Part shown: piece after piece, positions 49,652 through 59,087 of the stretch
Layout of the letters: each line of letters opens with the position of its first letter
Numbering within the stretch: the first letter of the stretch is position 1
DNA from: Wukongibacter sp050859025
GTDB taxonomy: Bacteria > Bacillota > Clostridia > Peptostreptococcales > Caminicellaceae
Direction of reading: 5' to 3'
Assembly: GCF_050859025.1 (NCBI RefSeq)
Contig: NZ_CP138200.1
Span: 2,418,001 to 2,482,000 of the forward strand
DNA: 64,000 nucleotides
Notes under the pieces: model-generated
The model's database searches: none
What the model saw: the letters and a program-made list of their open reading frames with translations, nothing else
What the model was told of the DNA's origin: nothing
Position numbers and translations under genes: made by a program

Positions 49652-51214
49652 CTAAAGTCCTGGGGACTTCCACATATAATTTGTTACACCATTGTCGCAT
49701 AGCTCTAACTGGACATTGTACATCTGTTTCCATTTCTTGTAGAGTATATCGTATGTATCTTTATTCTTTGGATTTGGAGTATACTCTTTATCCCATGTAA
49801 CAATGGAAGATGATGCTGACTCTATGCTCTCATATATTCCTGCACCTACGCCTGCACATATTGCTGCACCCAGTGCAGTTGCTTCTTTGATCTTTGGAAC
49901 CTTTATTTTAATACCTAAAACATCGGCTAAAATCTGACACCATAATTTACTTTTGGATGCCCCGTTGGCAAAAACAATCTCACTAGGGGAGTTTCCCGTA
50001 AGCTCTTTCACCATCTCCAGATGTCCTCTTGTCACAATAGCTGTATTTTCTAGTAAGGATCTGTAGAAGGTGTAGCGGTTATATTTTTCTGAGTCAATTG
50101 CAAAATTGGTAAAGGTAGGAGCCGCATGTTTCCAAGAAATATAGTTCATTACATCTGAAAAGGTACACATCATCCCATAGCATCCTGGGGGTATTGACTC
50201 AGCTTTTTTGTCCATTTGAACATAGGGGTCTTCGTTCGTTTGTATTTCGATTTGTTTTTCGAGCTCACAAAAGGCGTCTCTATACCAGCGTATCACTAGA
50301 CCTGGAAAAAATGCTATGGCTTCGTATTGATACATCTCTGGTACAGCATGACAATTTATCCTTATACGACAATTGTCGTCGGGCTTAGGAGCTGAGGTAT
50401 TACATTCCAACTGCCAGAAGCTACCGCCGAAAACTGCGATCTGATTTTCTAAAACTACACCGACACCAATAGCTCCTAATTGAGCATCACCACCACCAGC
50501 AACAACAAGTATATTTGTGCTCAGACCTGTTAAACAGCTACAGATCTCAGAAACATTTCCAACAGGACTTCCACTTTCAAATACCTTTGGAAATATATCA
50601 TCTTTAAGACCACACTTTTTAGAAATTTTCGGCTGCCACTTGCGGCTTTTCAAATCAAATATTCCTGTTGTGCAGCCATTGGATGGTTCTGATGAAAGTA
50701 TGCCCGATAGCTTGTAGACAAGCCAATCATTAAACATAGTAACGGTTTTTGTTTTGTTGTAGATATCAGGCATATGTTTTTTTACCCATAGCATACGAGG
50801 GAGAGCACCTAGGGCAAAGGTCTGTCCTGAAAGCTTGTAAATATCTCGCTCTAAGGAGGGACTGTTGGCAATCAAGCTTTCGACTTCTGCTCCAGAACGG
50901 GAATCGACATTGGCACAGGCCCAGATTTCTTTACCATACTCATCGTATAGTACAATCCCTTCACGCATACTGCTTGTGGCAATTGCAGCGATATCATCGC
51001 TAGATATTCCAGTATTTGAAAGAACCTCTTTTATACAGTTCACCGTAAGATGCCAGTTATAATTTACATCGAAATCCATTGAGCCGGGATATCTTAGATC
51101 TTCTTTATGTTCCCATTCATGCTGAGCTGTACCAAGCTGATTGCCATTAATATCAAAAATTACTGCTCTAACACTTCCTGTACCAGCATCAATAGCCATT
51201 AAATATTTTGACAC
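49652..51214 (-). CDS. lsrK: Autoinducer-2 kinase
   Basis: A 520-residue FGGY-family kinase that phosphorylates linear DPD (AI-2) on entry, trapping it and making the inducer of LsrR. The N-terminal half (MAIDAGTGSVRAVIFDINGN, WEHKEDLRYPGSMDFD, ATSSMREGIVLYDEYGKE) and C-terminal half (VAGGGDAQLGAIGVG, EIVFANGASKSKLWCQILAD, ATALGAAICAGVGAG) follow LsrK closely. Length matches E. coli LsrK (~530). Start is a GTG at 51214, with AGGAGGT upstream. It is second in the operon after lsrR. Confidence 0.93.
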   Translation of the reverse strand: MSKYLMAIDAGTGSVRAVIFDINGNQLGTAQHEWEHKEDLRYPGSMDFDVNYNWHLTVNCIKEVLSNTGISSDDIAAIATSSMREGIVLYDEYGKEIWACANVDSRSGAEVESLIANSPSLERDIYKLSGQTFALGALPRMLWVKKHMPDIYNKTKTVTMFNDWLVYKLSGILSSEPSNGCTTGIFDLKSRKWQPKISKKCGLKDDIFPKVFESGSPVGNVSEICSCLTGLSTNILVVAGGGDAQLGAIGVGVVLENQIAVFGGSFWQLECNTSAPKPDDNCRIRINCHAVPEMYQYEAIAFFPGLVIRWYRDAFCELEKQIEIQTNEDPYVQMDKKAESIPPGCYGMMCTFSDVMNYISWKHAAPTFTNFAIDSEKYNRYTFYRSLLENTAIVTRGHLEMVKELTGNSPSEIVFANGASKSKLWCQILADVLGIKIKVPKIKEATALGAAICAGVGAGIYESIESASSSIVTWDKEYTPNPKNKDTYDILYKKWKQMYNVQLELCDNGVTNYMWKSPGL

Positions 51215-51247
51215 AATTAGACCTCCTATCTACCTTTGACTTAATTC

Positions 51248-52192
51248 TTATTCGTTTGCAAGTTTTACTAAGCTTTCAGCAGTAGCCTCATCGGTAATAA
51301 GGGCATCGAGGTACCCACCCTGTAGTGCTCCTAGTATTGCCTGTATCTTACTAGGACCACCTGCAACTCCGATTACATTTCTCATATTTTTCAGTAAATT
51401 AAGCTGTGTACTAATTAAGCGATTATGTAATTCAAACTCAATCTTATTACCATTCTTATCATAAAACTGACTAAGAATATCACCAACGGCACCATTCATT
51501 TTAAGAAGAATAAGTTCATTGCGGCTTATCATGTTATTTCTAAAGATTGTAGCTGTTTCATCAACGGCACCGATACCTACTACAGTCATATGGGCAAGCT
51601 TTGCCATATTTATTATTTCTCTTACTGATTTTTCCTGCCAAATTCCCTTTGCCATTTCTTTACTTGACACAATCAGGGGAGAGGGAACGAAATATATTTG
51701 TGGGTTTGACCTAGTAGGGTCAATCTTTCCAGTACCAGCTATCGATGAAGTATAATATGATACACCACCGGAAAGGGTAACTAGAGATACAGGTACATTC
51801 AAAGAAAAAGTTAGGTTATTTATTGTACGGGATACTGTATCACCATAGCCGACGTTTATATAGCTATTTGGAGTAATATGTCCTTCAATGTATTGAGCTG
51901 CGGCCTTTGCAATTGATTCATTAACATTAGAATCTACGGTCGGAATAACATATGCATGCTTTAACCCAAATTTGTGCATAAGAGTTTGCTCAATATTAAT
52001 ACGCTTTTCACCGTCGGACTTGATCTTGAATTGTACAATTCCCTGATTTCTAGCCTGTTCTAGATACTTAACCACCTTCATTCTGGAGATGTTCAATTGC
52101 TGTGATATTTTTTGTTGAGTCATATTCTCCATATAGTAAAACCAAGCCACTTTAAATAGTAAATTATCTTCGTAATTCAAAGTCATCACCAC
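51248..52192 (-). CDS. lsrR: Lsr operon repressor (SorC/DeoR-type)
   Basis: A 314-residue regulator. N-terminal HTH: KVAWFYYMENMTQQKISQQL, then NISRMKVVKYLEQARNQG. The C-terminal ~250 residues are the sugar-binding domain of the SorC/LsrR family (NVGYGDTVSRTINNL, TLSGGVSYYTSSIAGTGKID, VGIGAVDETATIF, VAGGPSKIQAILGAL). Phospho-AI-2 should release it from the promoters. Translation starts at GTG 52192 or ATG 52186; neither has a strong ribosome binding site. It heads the minus-strand arm, divergent from lsrA with a 450-base shared control region. Confidence 0.92.
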   Translation of the reverse strand: MVMTLNYEDNLLFKVAWFYYMENMTQQKISQQLNISRMKVVKYLEQARNQGIVQFKIKSDGEKRINIEQTLMHKFGLKHAYVIPTVDSNVNESIAKAAAQYIEGHITPNSYINVGYGDTVSRTINNLTFSLNVPVSLVTLSGGVSYYTSSIAGTGKIDPTRSNPQIYFVPSPLIVSSKEMAKGIWQEKSVREIINMAKLAHMTVVGIGAVDETATIFRNNMISRNELILLKMNGAVGDILSQFYDKNGNKIEFELHNRLISTQLNLLKNMRNVIGVAGGPSKIQAILGALQGGYLDALITDEATAESLVKLANE

Positions 52193-52646
52193 GCATCATT
52201 TTAGTAAGATGAGCAAATTGCATAATTACAATCCTAAAAAACTTACTCCTATGTATAGTCTTAAACTCCCTAGAGACATACCACAAAAATATGCTCTATT
52301 TTAAATTATTAAATTAAGGATGATATATCACATATGCAATTGTGCAAAAATAAGAACTATGTAATTCTCTCAGAGGTTTAAACATTTGTTTTGATTGAAA
52401 AAAAATGTTGAATATATCCAAACAGTATCAAGTACTATTATAAATACAAATATTTGACTGTTTTGGAAGGGGTGTTATTTATCTATATGTGCATTGAATG
52501 AGGAATATTCGTCGATGTTTATGAATAATATTAGACTATAAATTTTGTTTTAAATAGAAATGAGCATAAATAAAAATACAAACAAATTATTATTGTATTA
52601 ACAAATGTTCAACTTGTTGAAGTTCGTTATTTTGGAGGTGCTGATT
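52193..52646. promoter_or_regulatory. lsrR-lsrA divergent control region
   Basis: About 450 AT-rich bases without an ORF. A perfect inverted repeat TTCAACTTGTTGAA (52608-52621) lies just before the lsrA ribosome binding site. Other repeated strings that might bind LsrR are GCAAATTGCATAA near the lsrR start (about 52214) and ATGCAATTGTGCAAAA (about 52334). I cannot assign promoters confidently. Confidence 0.5.
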
Positions 52647-54188
52647 ATGAAAAAAACATCAAGTCCAGATAAAGCACTTGTCTGTTTATCCAATATTGTA
52701 AAATCCTTTGCAAGCAATATTGTCCTTAAGAACATATCCCTTAAACTATATCCTGGAGAGGTTATGGCCTTGATTGGTGGAAATGGTGCAGGTAAAAGTA
52801 CATTGATGAAGATACTGATGGGAATTTATACTCCTGACTCTGGAGAAATCTATATAAATGATGAGAAAACTGTTTTTTCATCTCCAGCTGCTGCTATTCA
52901 AAAAGGTATTTATTTAGTACCTCAGGAACCAATGCTTTTTCCAAATATGACTGTTGAGGAAAACATTATTATTGGCTTTAAAACAAACAGGTTAGAGCTT
53001 AAGAAAAGGTTAATTCAACTTATGGAAAAGCTTAGCTGGAATATAGCCTTGGATAGAAGAGCTGAGACGTTGTCGATTGCTGAACAACAGCTTATTGAAA
53101 TATTAAGAGGTCTACTTAGAAAAGCAAAGATACTTATTTTAGATGAACCAACATCTGCTCTCAGCTTTAATGAGATTAGGTCCCTTTTTCAGATTATCAG
53201 AGACCTAAGAGATCAGGGTGTAGGAATGTTTTATATAACCCATAGATTGACGGAGGTTTTTGAGATAGCAACAAAGGTATTAATCCTACGGGATGGCATA
53301 ATTAACTTATCGGGTCTAGTAGATGAATTTACTAAGGAAATGTTGATAGATGGTCTATTACCTTCAGCTGTGGTAAGAGGCAAGAATATGTCCAATAGGA
53401 TTAATGAATCAAGGATGGATTACGATAACTCGAAGCTAATCCTTGAAGTAAAAAAGTTATCGGGTTATGGTTTTAGGAATGTTAATCTCTCGGTATATTC
53501 AGGAGAGATACTTGGCATAGCAGGGGTAGTAGGAGCAGGTCGTACTGAACTTGCAGAAGCCGTTTTCGGCTTGGGAGAAATAATTAGCGGAGAAGTTTAT
53601 CTAAATGGAGAAGATATAACAGGACTTAGTACTAGTGAAATTATTAGAAAAGGTTTAAACTATGTACCCGAGGACAGACATACCAATGGGATATTTGACA
53701 TAACTGATGTAATGTCAAACTTAACCTCATCTGTGATAAAGTGGCTTGTAAATATTTATATTGATATTAAAAAGGAAAAGGCCATTACAGAAAAGTATAT
53801 AAAGGATTTCAGAATAAAGGTAACGGGTCAAGATCAAACTATGAAGCTACTTTCAGGCGGTAATCAGCAAAAGGTAGTAATAGGAAGAATATTATCAACC
53901 TCACCTAAAATTATTATTTTGGATGAGCCAACTAGGGGAATTGATGCTGGTGCCCGTGGTGATGTCTATAAAATCATCTATAAATTAAAGGAACAGGGCC
54001 ATGCAGTTTTGCTTATATCTTCTGATTTTGAAGAAATTGTTGAGTTGTGTGATAGGGCGGAGATAATGTATGGAGGTACAATAACCCGTAGATATGAAGA
54101 TGAGGATATTACACTTGAGAAACTAATGGCGGCTTCATTTGGAATATATAGTAGGGAGGAATTTAAAAATGAAAGTGTTTCTCATTAA
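52647..54188 (+). CDS. lsrA: Autoinducer-2 ABC transporter ATP-binding protein
   Basis: A 513-residue double-ABC ATPase. First domain: Walker A GGNGAGKSTLMK and Walker B ILILDEPTSAL, with the signature weakened to LSIAEQQLIEILRGL. Second domain: GVVGAGRTELAEAVFG (degenerate Walker A), signature LSGGNQQKVVIGRIL, Walker B IIILDEPTRGID. This is the RbsA/LsrA pattern. The start ATG 52647 follows GGAGGTG; the frame reaches 52605 without a site. It is the first gene of lsrACDB and drives import of AI-2. Confidence 0.93.
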   Translation: MKKTSSPDKALVCLSNIVKSFASNIVLKNISLKLYPGEVMALIGGNGAGKSTLMKILMGIYTPDSGEIYINDEKTVFSSPAAAIQKGIYLVPQEPMLFPNMTVEENIIIGFKTNRLELKKRLIQLMEKLSWNIALDRRAETLSIAEQQLIEILRGLLRKAKILILDEPTSALSFNEIRSLFQIIRDLRDQGVGMFYITHRLTEVFEIATKVLILRDGIINLSGLVDEFTKEMLIDGLLPSAVVRGKNMSNRINESRMDYDNSKLILEVKKLSGYGFRNVNLSVYSGEILGIAGVVGAGRTELAEAVFGLGEIISGEVYLNGEDITGLSTSEIIRKGLNYVPEDRHTNGIFDITDVMSNLTSSVIKWLVNIYIDIKKEKAITEKYIKDFRIKVTGQDQTMKLLSGGNQQKVVIGRILSTSPKIIILDEPTRGIDAGARGDVYKIIYKLKEQGHAVLLISSDFEEIVELCDRAEIMYGGTITRRYEDEDITLEKLMAASFGIYSREEFKNESVSH

Positions 54189-55203
54189 GATTGTTAAAGC
54201 AAGAGAGATTACGGTTACAGTCTTTCTTTTAATGTTATTCCTACTGGTGGGCGTTGTTAATCCAACATTCATAGAACCAGAAAATATAATACTTACTTTA
54301 AAGGGCAGTGTTATGTATGTATTCCTTGCATTAGGTATGGCCTTTGTCATCTTCACAAAGAATATTGATGTCTCCGTTGGAGCTATCCTCGGGATGTGTG
54401 CAGCTGTGACGGCAACAATGCTGAGGAACAATAAAAGCCTTATTGAGATAATTATAGTTACCTTAGCAGTCGGTGGTATTTCAGGATTGATAAACGGTAT
54501 TGGTGTGACGAGATTTAAAATACCATCTATTGTTATGACTCTAGGTACAATGGGGATTTTAAGGGGTTTGATGTTTATATACACATGTGGGAGATGGGTT
54601 GAGAATCTTCCCGACTACTTCAAAGATGCTTCGCAGGCAGAGATATTTAATGGGGTAAATATATTTGTACTTTTAACAATTATAATTGTCGTACTGATTC
54701 AAATTTATCTTTCCAAGGGAAGAAGGGGGAGGTATTTTGCTGCCGTAGGGGACAATATTGATGGTGCGCTTCATATAGGGCTTCCCGTTAACGCTATGAG
54801 AATCATAGCATTTGTAATGTCAGGTCTTTGCTCCGCTATAGCAGGATTGGTCTATGTAAGCCAAGTTGGATTTGTAGGTAACGTTGCGGGAAGCGGTACT
54901 GAGATGACGGCTATAGCAGCCTGTGTACTTGGTGGAGTAAGCCTAAATGGTGGAGTAGGCTCAGTTGTAGGTGCGGCACTCGGTGCTGTTATTATGAACT
55001 CAATAAATACAGCCTTGGTATTTCTAAAGGTGCCTGCATATTGGAACAAGACTATATCGGGAATTTTATTGATTACAATTGTTGTAGCCGATGCAATGAT
55101 ACATTCCTATCTATCGGATAAGGCCAGAAAAGAAAGGTTGTCCTCTAAGGCAATGGAAATTGGTGAAAGAATAGATGTAGATAGGGGGGCGTCAAATGTA
55201 TAG
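54169..55203 (+). CDS. lsrC: Autoinducer-2 ABC transporter permease LsrC
   Basis: A 344-residue membrane permease (BPD_transp_2) with about ten helices. Motifs: ALGMAFVIFTKNIDVSVGAIL, GVTRFKIPSIVMTLGTMGIL, RYFAAVGDNIDGALHIGLPV and GTEMTAIAACVLGGVSLNGG. The start ATG 54169 follows GTAGGGAGGA and overlaps lsrA by 20 bases, which fits translational coupling. It forms the membrane channel with LsrD. Confidence 0.92.
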   Translation: MKVFLIKIVKAREITVTVFLLMLFLLVGVVNPTFIEPENIILTLKGSVMYVFLALGMAFVIFTKNIDVSVGAILGMCAAVTATMLRNNKSLIEIIIVTLAVGGISGLINGIGVTRFKIPSIVMTLGTMGILRGLMFIYTCGRWVENLPDYFKDASQAEIFNGVNIFVLLTIIIVVLIQIYLSKGRRGRYFAAVGDNIDGALHIGLPVNAMRIIAFVMSGLCSAIAGLVYVSQVGFVGNVAGSGTEMTAIAACVLGGVSLNGGVGSVVGAALGAVIMNSINTALVFLKVPAYWNKTISGILLITIVVADAMIHSYLSDKARKERLSSKAMEIGERIDVDRGASNV

Positions 55204-56194
55204 GCTAAATAGACTGCTTAAATGGGAAACCTTACTAGTCTTTATTCTTATATTAGAAATTGTTATATTTGGCTTGATAAATCCACGATTCTTTAGGCTT
55301 AATGTTTTGCTTTATAGTATAAATGACTTTGTATGTATTTGTATAATTTCGCTATTTGTAACCTTTGTTGTTATAACTGGAGGAATAGATATATCCGTTG
55401 GTTCCATAATAGGATTCGTCTCAATAGTGATCGGTGTAACCTGGAAGCTGGCTGGAATCAGTATATGGTTCACTATTCCTATAGCAATATTAGCTGGAGC
55501 ACTGTGTGGTGCATTAAATGGTTTTTTGATTGCATATACAGGAGTTCAAGCAATGGTGGTAACTTTGGGAGGTATGTTCTTATACTCTGGTCTTTCATTA
55601 GTGGTTATGGGGATATCAGGAGCCAGTGCCTTTGAAGGTATAAGTGGTATGCCAAAGGAGTTTGTAAATATATCAAATGGAAATATTCTAGGTATACCTA
55701 ATCCATTTATTATATTCATTATGCTAGTTGTTATTTCATATGTTTTGCTTCACAAGACAAAATATGGACGATATGTATTTCTAGTGGGAATAAATAGAAA
55801 TGCGGCATGCTATTCAGGTATAAACGCAAAAGTAGTAATAATGAGTACATATATTCTTTCTGGAATAAGTGCTGCTATAGCAGGGATTGTACTTACTTCA
55901 TACTTAGGAGGGGCTCGACCAGACTTAGGTGCTGAAATGACGTTGCCTATAGTTACTGCTGTGGTATTAGGAGGAACAGCAATTACAGGAGGAAAAGGTG
56001 GTGTAATAGGAACTGCCTTTGCAAGCATAGTAGTAGGTATCATGAGGTTTGGATTACAGATGGCTAATGTGTCTAGTCAATATATTAGTGTGGCAATAGG
56101 TCTATTATTAGTATTAGCTGTTGCAATGCGAGGTATTTCCTTAAAGTCAATGCTAAATCTAAAGAGGAGTGTTGAAATACGGTTATTTAAGTAG
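55196..56194 (+). CDS. lsrD: Autoinducer-2 ABC transporter permease LsrD
   Basis: A 332-residue membrane permease, second of the pair, with about nine helices. Motifs: FVTFVVITGGIDISVGSIIG, GFLIAYTGVQAMVVTLGGMF, RYVFLVGINRNAACYSGINA and EMTLPIVTAVVLGGTAITGG. Its ATG overlaps the end of lsrC by 8 bases. The C-terminus is basic (LKRSVEIRLFK). Confidence 0.92.
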   Translation: MYRLNRLLKWETLLVFILILEIVIFGLINPRFFRLNVLLYSINDFVCICIISLFVTFVVITGGIDISVGSIIGFVSIVIGVTWKLAGISIWFTIPIAILAGALCGALNGFLIAYTGVQAMVVTLGGMFLYSGLSLVVMGISGASAFEGISGMPKEFVNISNGNILGIPNPFIIFIMLVVISYVLLHKTKYGRYVFLVGINRNAACYSGINAKVVIMSTYILSGISAAIAGIVLTSYLGGARPDLGAEMTLPIVTAVVLGGTAITGGKGGVIGTAFASIVVGIMRFGLQMANVSSQYISVAIGLLLVLAVAMRGISLKSMLNLKRSVEIRLFK

Positions 56195-56258
56195 CTCACG
56201 TATATTGATATATATTATCTTAGGATAATACTATATACATAATAAAGGGGGAAGTATA

Positions 56259-57329
56259 ATGAAAAAGTTCAGATTTTTATCGATTCTGTTGGTGATTACT
56301 ATGATTATTATATCGTTAACAGGGTGCGGTCAAAAGACTCCTACAAAATCAGAAGCTATTAAAGAAGCAAAGGACATTAATGTTGTTTTTATACCAAAGC
56401 TTACTGGAAATATGTTCTTTGAGTCAGCTAATGATGGAGCACAGGAGATTGCAAAGAAAGTAGGATTTAATTGTAAGTATGACGGATCTCCTGAGGCAGC
56501 TGTTGCAAATCAAGTACAGATTATCAATAGTGCAGTGAATCAGGGTGCAGATGCAATAGCAATTTCTTCACTATCACCGGATGGCTTAAACCAGGCATTA
56601 AAGAATGCCCTTGATAAGGGGGTAAAGATAGTTACATGGGATTCAGATGTTGATCCAGAATATCGATCAATCTATGTTAATCAAGGAACACCTGACCTTC
56701 TTGGAACAATGTTAGTAGATATGGCAGCTTCCCAAATGACAGAGAATCAAAAAAAGAATGCTAAATTTGCATTTTTCTATTCTAGTCCTACGGTTACAGA
56801 CCAAAACTCTTGGGTTGAATATGCAAAGAAATATATTGCTGAAAAGTACCCTGATTGGGAGCTTGTTACTACTCAATACGGTGAGCAAGATGCACAGAAA
56901 TCACTACAGGTGGGACAGTCGATACTTCAAACATACTCTGAAATCGATGCTATTCTATGTCCCGACTCAACAGCTCTTCCAGCAATGGCACAGGCAGCAA
57001 AGAACTTAAAGAAAGAAGGTAAGGTTATAATTACTGGATTTGCAACACCTAGCTCAATGAGAGACTTTGTAAAGGATGGTACAGTTTCAAAGTTCGGTCT
57101 ATGGGATTGTAAGATTCAGGGGGCTATAGGGGCATACGTCGCTTACTGGCTTGCAGAAGGTAATACCTTCAAGGTAGGAGATGAAATTGAAGTTCCTGGA
57201 ATAGGGAAACTTAAGGTTGAGTCAAATACAATACAGGGATATTCCTATACTGCAGATGATTCTGGTATTGTATTGCTTCCAGAGAGGGTAATATTTACGA
57301 AAGATAATATAGATGACTACAATTTTTAA
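56259..57329 (+). CDS. lsrB: Autoinducer-2-binding lipoprotein LsrB
   Basis: A 356-residue lipoprotein with signal peptide and lipobox (MIIISLTGCGQ), then a type 1 periplasmic-binding fold: VVFIPKLTGNMFFESANDGA, DGSPEAAVANQVQIINSAVNQ (an LsrB-like ligand region), WDSDVDPEYRSIYVNQGTPD, SKFGLWDCKIQGAIGAYVAY. The Lys, Asp and Gln/Pro-Glu residues known to contact AI-2 in LsrB appear present (K, D of WDSDV, PEA). It captures AI-2 outside the cell. GGGGGAAG precedes ATG. A terminator at 57350 ends the lsrACDB operon. Confidence 0.92.
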   Translation: MKKFRFLSILLVITMIIISLTGCGQKTPTKSEAIKEAKDINVVFIPKLTGNMFFESANDGAQEIAKKVGFNCKYDGSPEAAVANQVQIINSAVNQGADAIAISSLSPDGLNQALKNALDKGVKIVTWDSDVDPEYRSIYVNQGTPDLLGTMLVDMAASQMTENQKKNAKFAFFYSSPTVTDQNSWVEYAKKYIAEKYPDWELVTTQYGEQDAQKSLQVGQSILQTYSEIDAILCPDSTALPAMAQAAKNLKKEGKVIITGFATPSSMRDFVKDGTVSKFGLWDCKIQGAIGAYVAYWLAEGNTFKVGDEIEVPGIGKLKVESNTIQGYSYTADDSGIVLLPERVIFTKDNIDDYNF

Positions 57330-57349
57330 ATTGAAAATTGATAAAAGTA

Positions 57350-57385
57350 AGGGGCTGAGCTTATAAGTCAGCCCCTTAAATTTCT
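57350..57385 (+). terminator. Terminator of lsrACDB
   Basis: AAGGGGCTGA/TCAGCCCCTT, a perfect 10-bp stem with a 9-base loop, followed by AAATTTCTATTTATT. The T run is weak but the stem is strong. Confidence 0.8.
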
Positions 57386-57517
57386 ATTTATTAGCTTCAA
57401 AAATGACTTTTTCATTAACGTTGTTTGGAGTTAAGTCATAGAGTATACTACAAATTTATAGATCCCACTATATCAATCGGGGTATTTATCCATCATAGTA
57501 AGATGTAATAAAAACTC

Positions 57518-57769
57518 TCAATTTTCATCTACTGTCGCAACTTCTTCATCTGAAACATCCTCTTTTATATATTCTACAAAGACATTGTTCCTTTGATTGC
57601 CTTCAATTTCTAAAGTTATTTCCTTATTTGATATACCTAGATTCTTAATATTTAAACCTTAATGTGTTACTTCCTTAGGTTTAGTCTTATTGATATTCAT
57701 AATATGAAGCTTTGCATTGCTTCTATCTGGACTTAAAAGACAAATGCTTCGATTTTTGGGGATAATGTC
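57518..57769 (-). pseudogene. Decayed gene fragment, C-terminal end
   Basis: On the minus strand, 84 codons read like protein (DIIPKNRSICLLSPDRSNAK; then after one TAA at 57659-57661, GLNIKNLGISNKEITLEIEG and an acidic end VSDEEVATVDEN) to a stop at 57518. One internal stop and the absence of a start or ribosome binding site point to a decayed gene of which only the 3' end remains. I do not recognise the family. It fills part of a 600-base gap that otherwise shows nothing I can call. Confidence 0.45.
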
Positions 57770-57930
57770 TTATTTTCTTTACTTTTGAGAAGCAGATTAA
57801 TATTTCAAATAAATATAAAAAACCAAGTTCTTTGTTTATTTAATTAGGCATAAAAATATAATAAGTAAAATTTTGTAAAGGAATTTGAAGAAGCTAATTG
57901 TATCTAACTGACAGAAAAAGGAGGACAAGT

Positions 57931-58884
57931 ATGACAAGTAGACGACAATATTTGATGAGAGCTAGGTTAAAGAGCCTTCTAATTAGAAGAAGAAAAAGGA
58001 AAAGGTCTTCGGAATTAAAGATGGTAATGATTTCCTTACTATTTATATTTATACTAATATTTGTGGTACCAATAGTTATTATTATGATAGTGGACTCTGA
58101 TGTAGAGGAAAAGGAATTGGCTAAGGAAATATATATACCCTATAAGTATTTAAAAAGAGCTTATATAAAGGCCAATAAAGAGAATATATCATTCTCAAGG
58201 CTTCTTACTTATTCAGCTTCTGAAGCAGGATTTGTCTATGATGGATATACAAATAATGTATTGAGGAGAGCTGTAAAATCTGTTAAGAAAAATGAAGAGA
58301 TGAATGAATATCAGAAAAATCTTAATAAGGTTTACTCTAAGGTATTTGATGATATAAGGGTAGGTCCGATACCCGAAAAGAGCGAAATATATAGCTGGGA
58401 TGAGAAGAACAAGAAGTGGAAAAAGAAAGAAACTAGGAATTATAGCTATACATCTACAAATGACTTTGGAGATGCTAGAACCTATGGTGGTGATAGGAAG
58501 CATGAGGGAAATGATATAATCACTGATATGGGGACTCCCATTGTTACTATGACCGATGGAGAGGTCACTAGACTTGGGTGGAATGAGTATGGTGGACAAA
58601 GAGTAGGTATTACATCAAGTAAGGGTACTTATTTTTATTATGCACATATGGATAGATACGCTGATGGTATCATTAAGGGTAAAAGAGTTAAGGCCGGTGA
58701 TGTAATAGGATATGTAGGTGATACTGGTTATGGTCCTCAAGGTACAAGGGGAAAAATCATACCACATTTACATGTCCAAATTGGTTATAAGCTTGACGAC
58801 ACTTCTAAAGGTTATACTTGGTTTAATCCTTATGACATCATAAAGTTTTTAGATGATTATAGAATTACATTAATAAAAAAATAG
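57931..58884 (+). CDS. Membrane-anchored M23-family metallopeptidase
   Basis: A 317-residue protein. A very basic N-terminus (RARLKSLLIRRRKRKRSS) precedes one membrane helix (~residues 33-57). An unknown ~110-residue region follows, then a LytM/M23 domain (~185-300): the zinc-ligand motif YGGDRKHEGNDI (H..xxD), GTPIVTMTDGEVTRLGWNEYGG, YFYYAHMDRY and the HLH zinc motif IPHLHVQIG, with the PYDII ending typical of M23. It could cleave peptidoglycan or act as a SpoIIQ-like structural protein in sporulation; the metal ligands look intact, so activity is likely. The ATG 57931 follows AAAGGAGGAC. Confidence 0.85.
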   Translation: MTSRRQYLMRARLKSLLIRRRKRKRSSELKMVMISLLFIFILIFVVPIVIIMIVDSDVEEKELAKEIYIPYKYLKRAYIKANKENISFSRLLTYSASEAGFVYDGYTNNVLRRAVKSVKKNEEMNEYQKNLNKVYSKVFDDIRVGPIPEKSEIYSWDEKNKKWKKKETRNYSYTSTNDFGDARTYGGDRKHEGNDIITDMGTPIVTMTDGEVTRLGWNEYGGQRVGITSSKGTYFYYAHMDRYADGIIKGKRVKAGDVIGYVGDTGYGPQGTRGKIIPHLHVQIGYKLDDTSKGYTWFNPYDIIKFLDDYRITLIKK

Positions 58885-59087
58885 AGGAATAGACATAAAA
58901 GTTAAGTATATCTTGGCTGTGGATTATGTTGCAATAATGGATTTTAAGATAATATATAAAATGTAAATATTAATAGAATTATTACAAATTACATGACTAA
59001 AAAGCCTGCTTATAGGAGATAGTAATATCATAAAAAAGAATAAAATAATTCTATATATAAGAATTCCCTCGTGTGGGAGGAAGAGTA

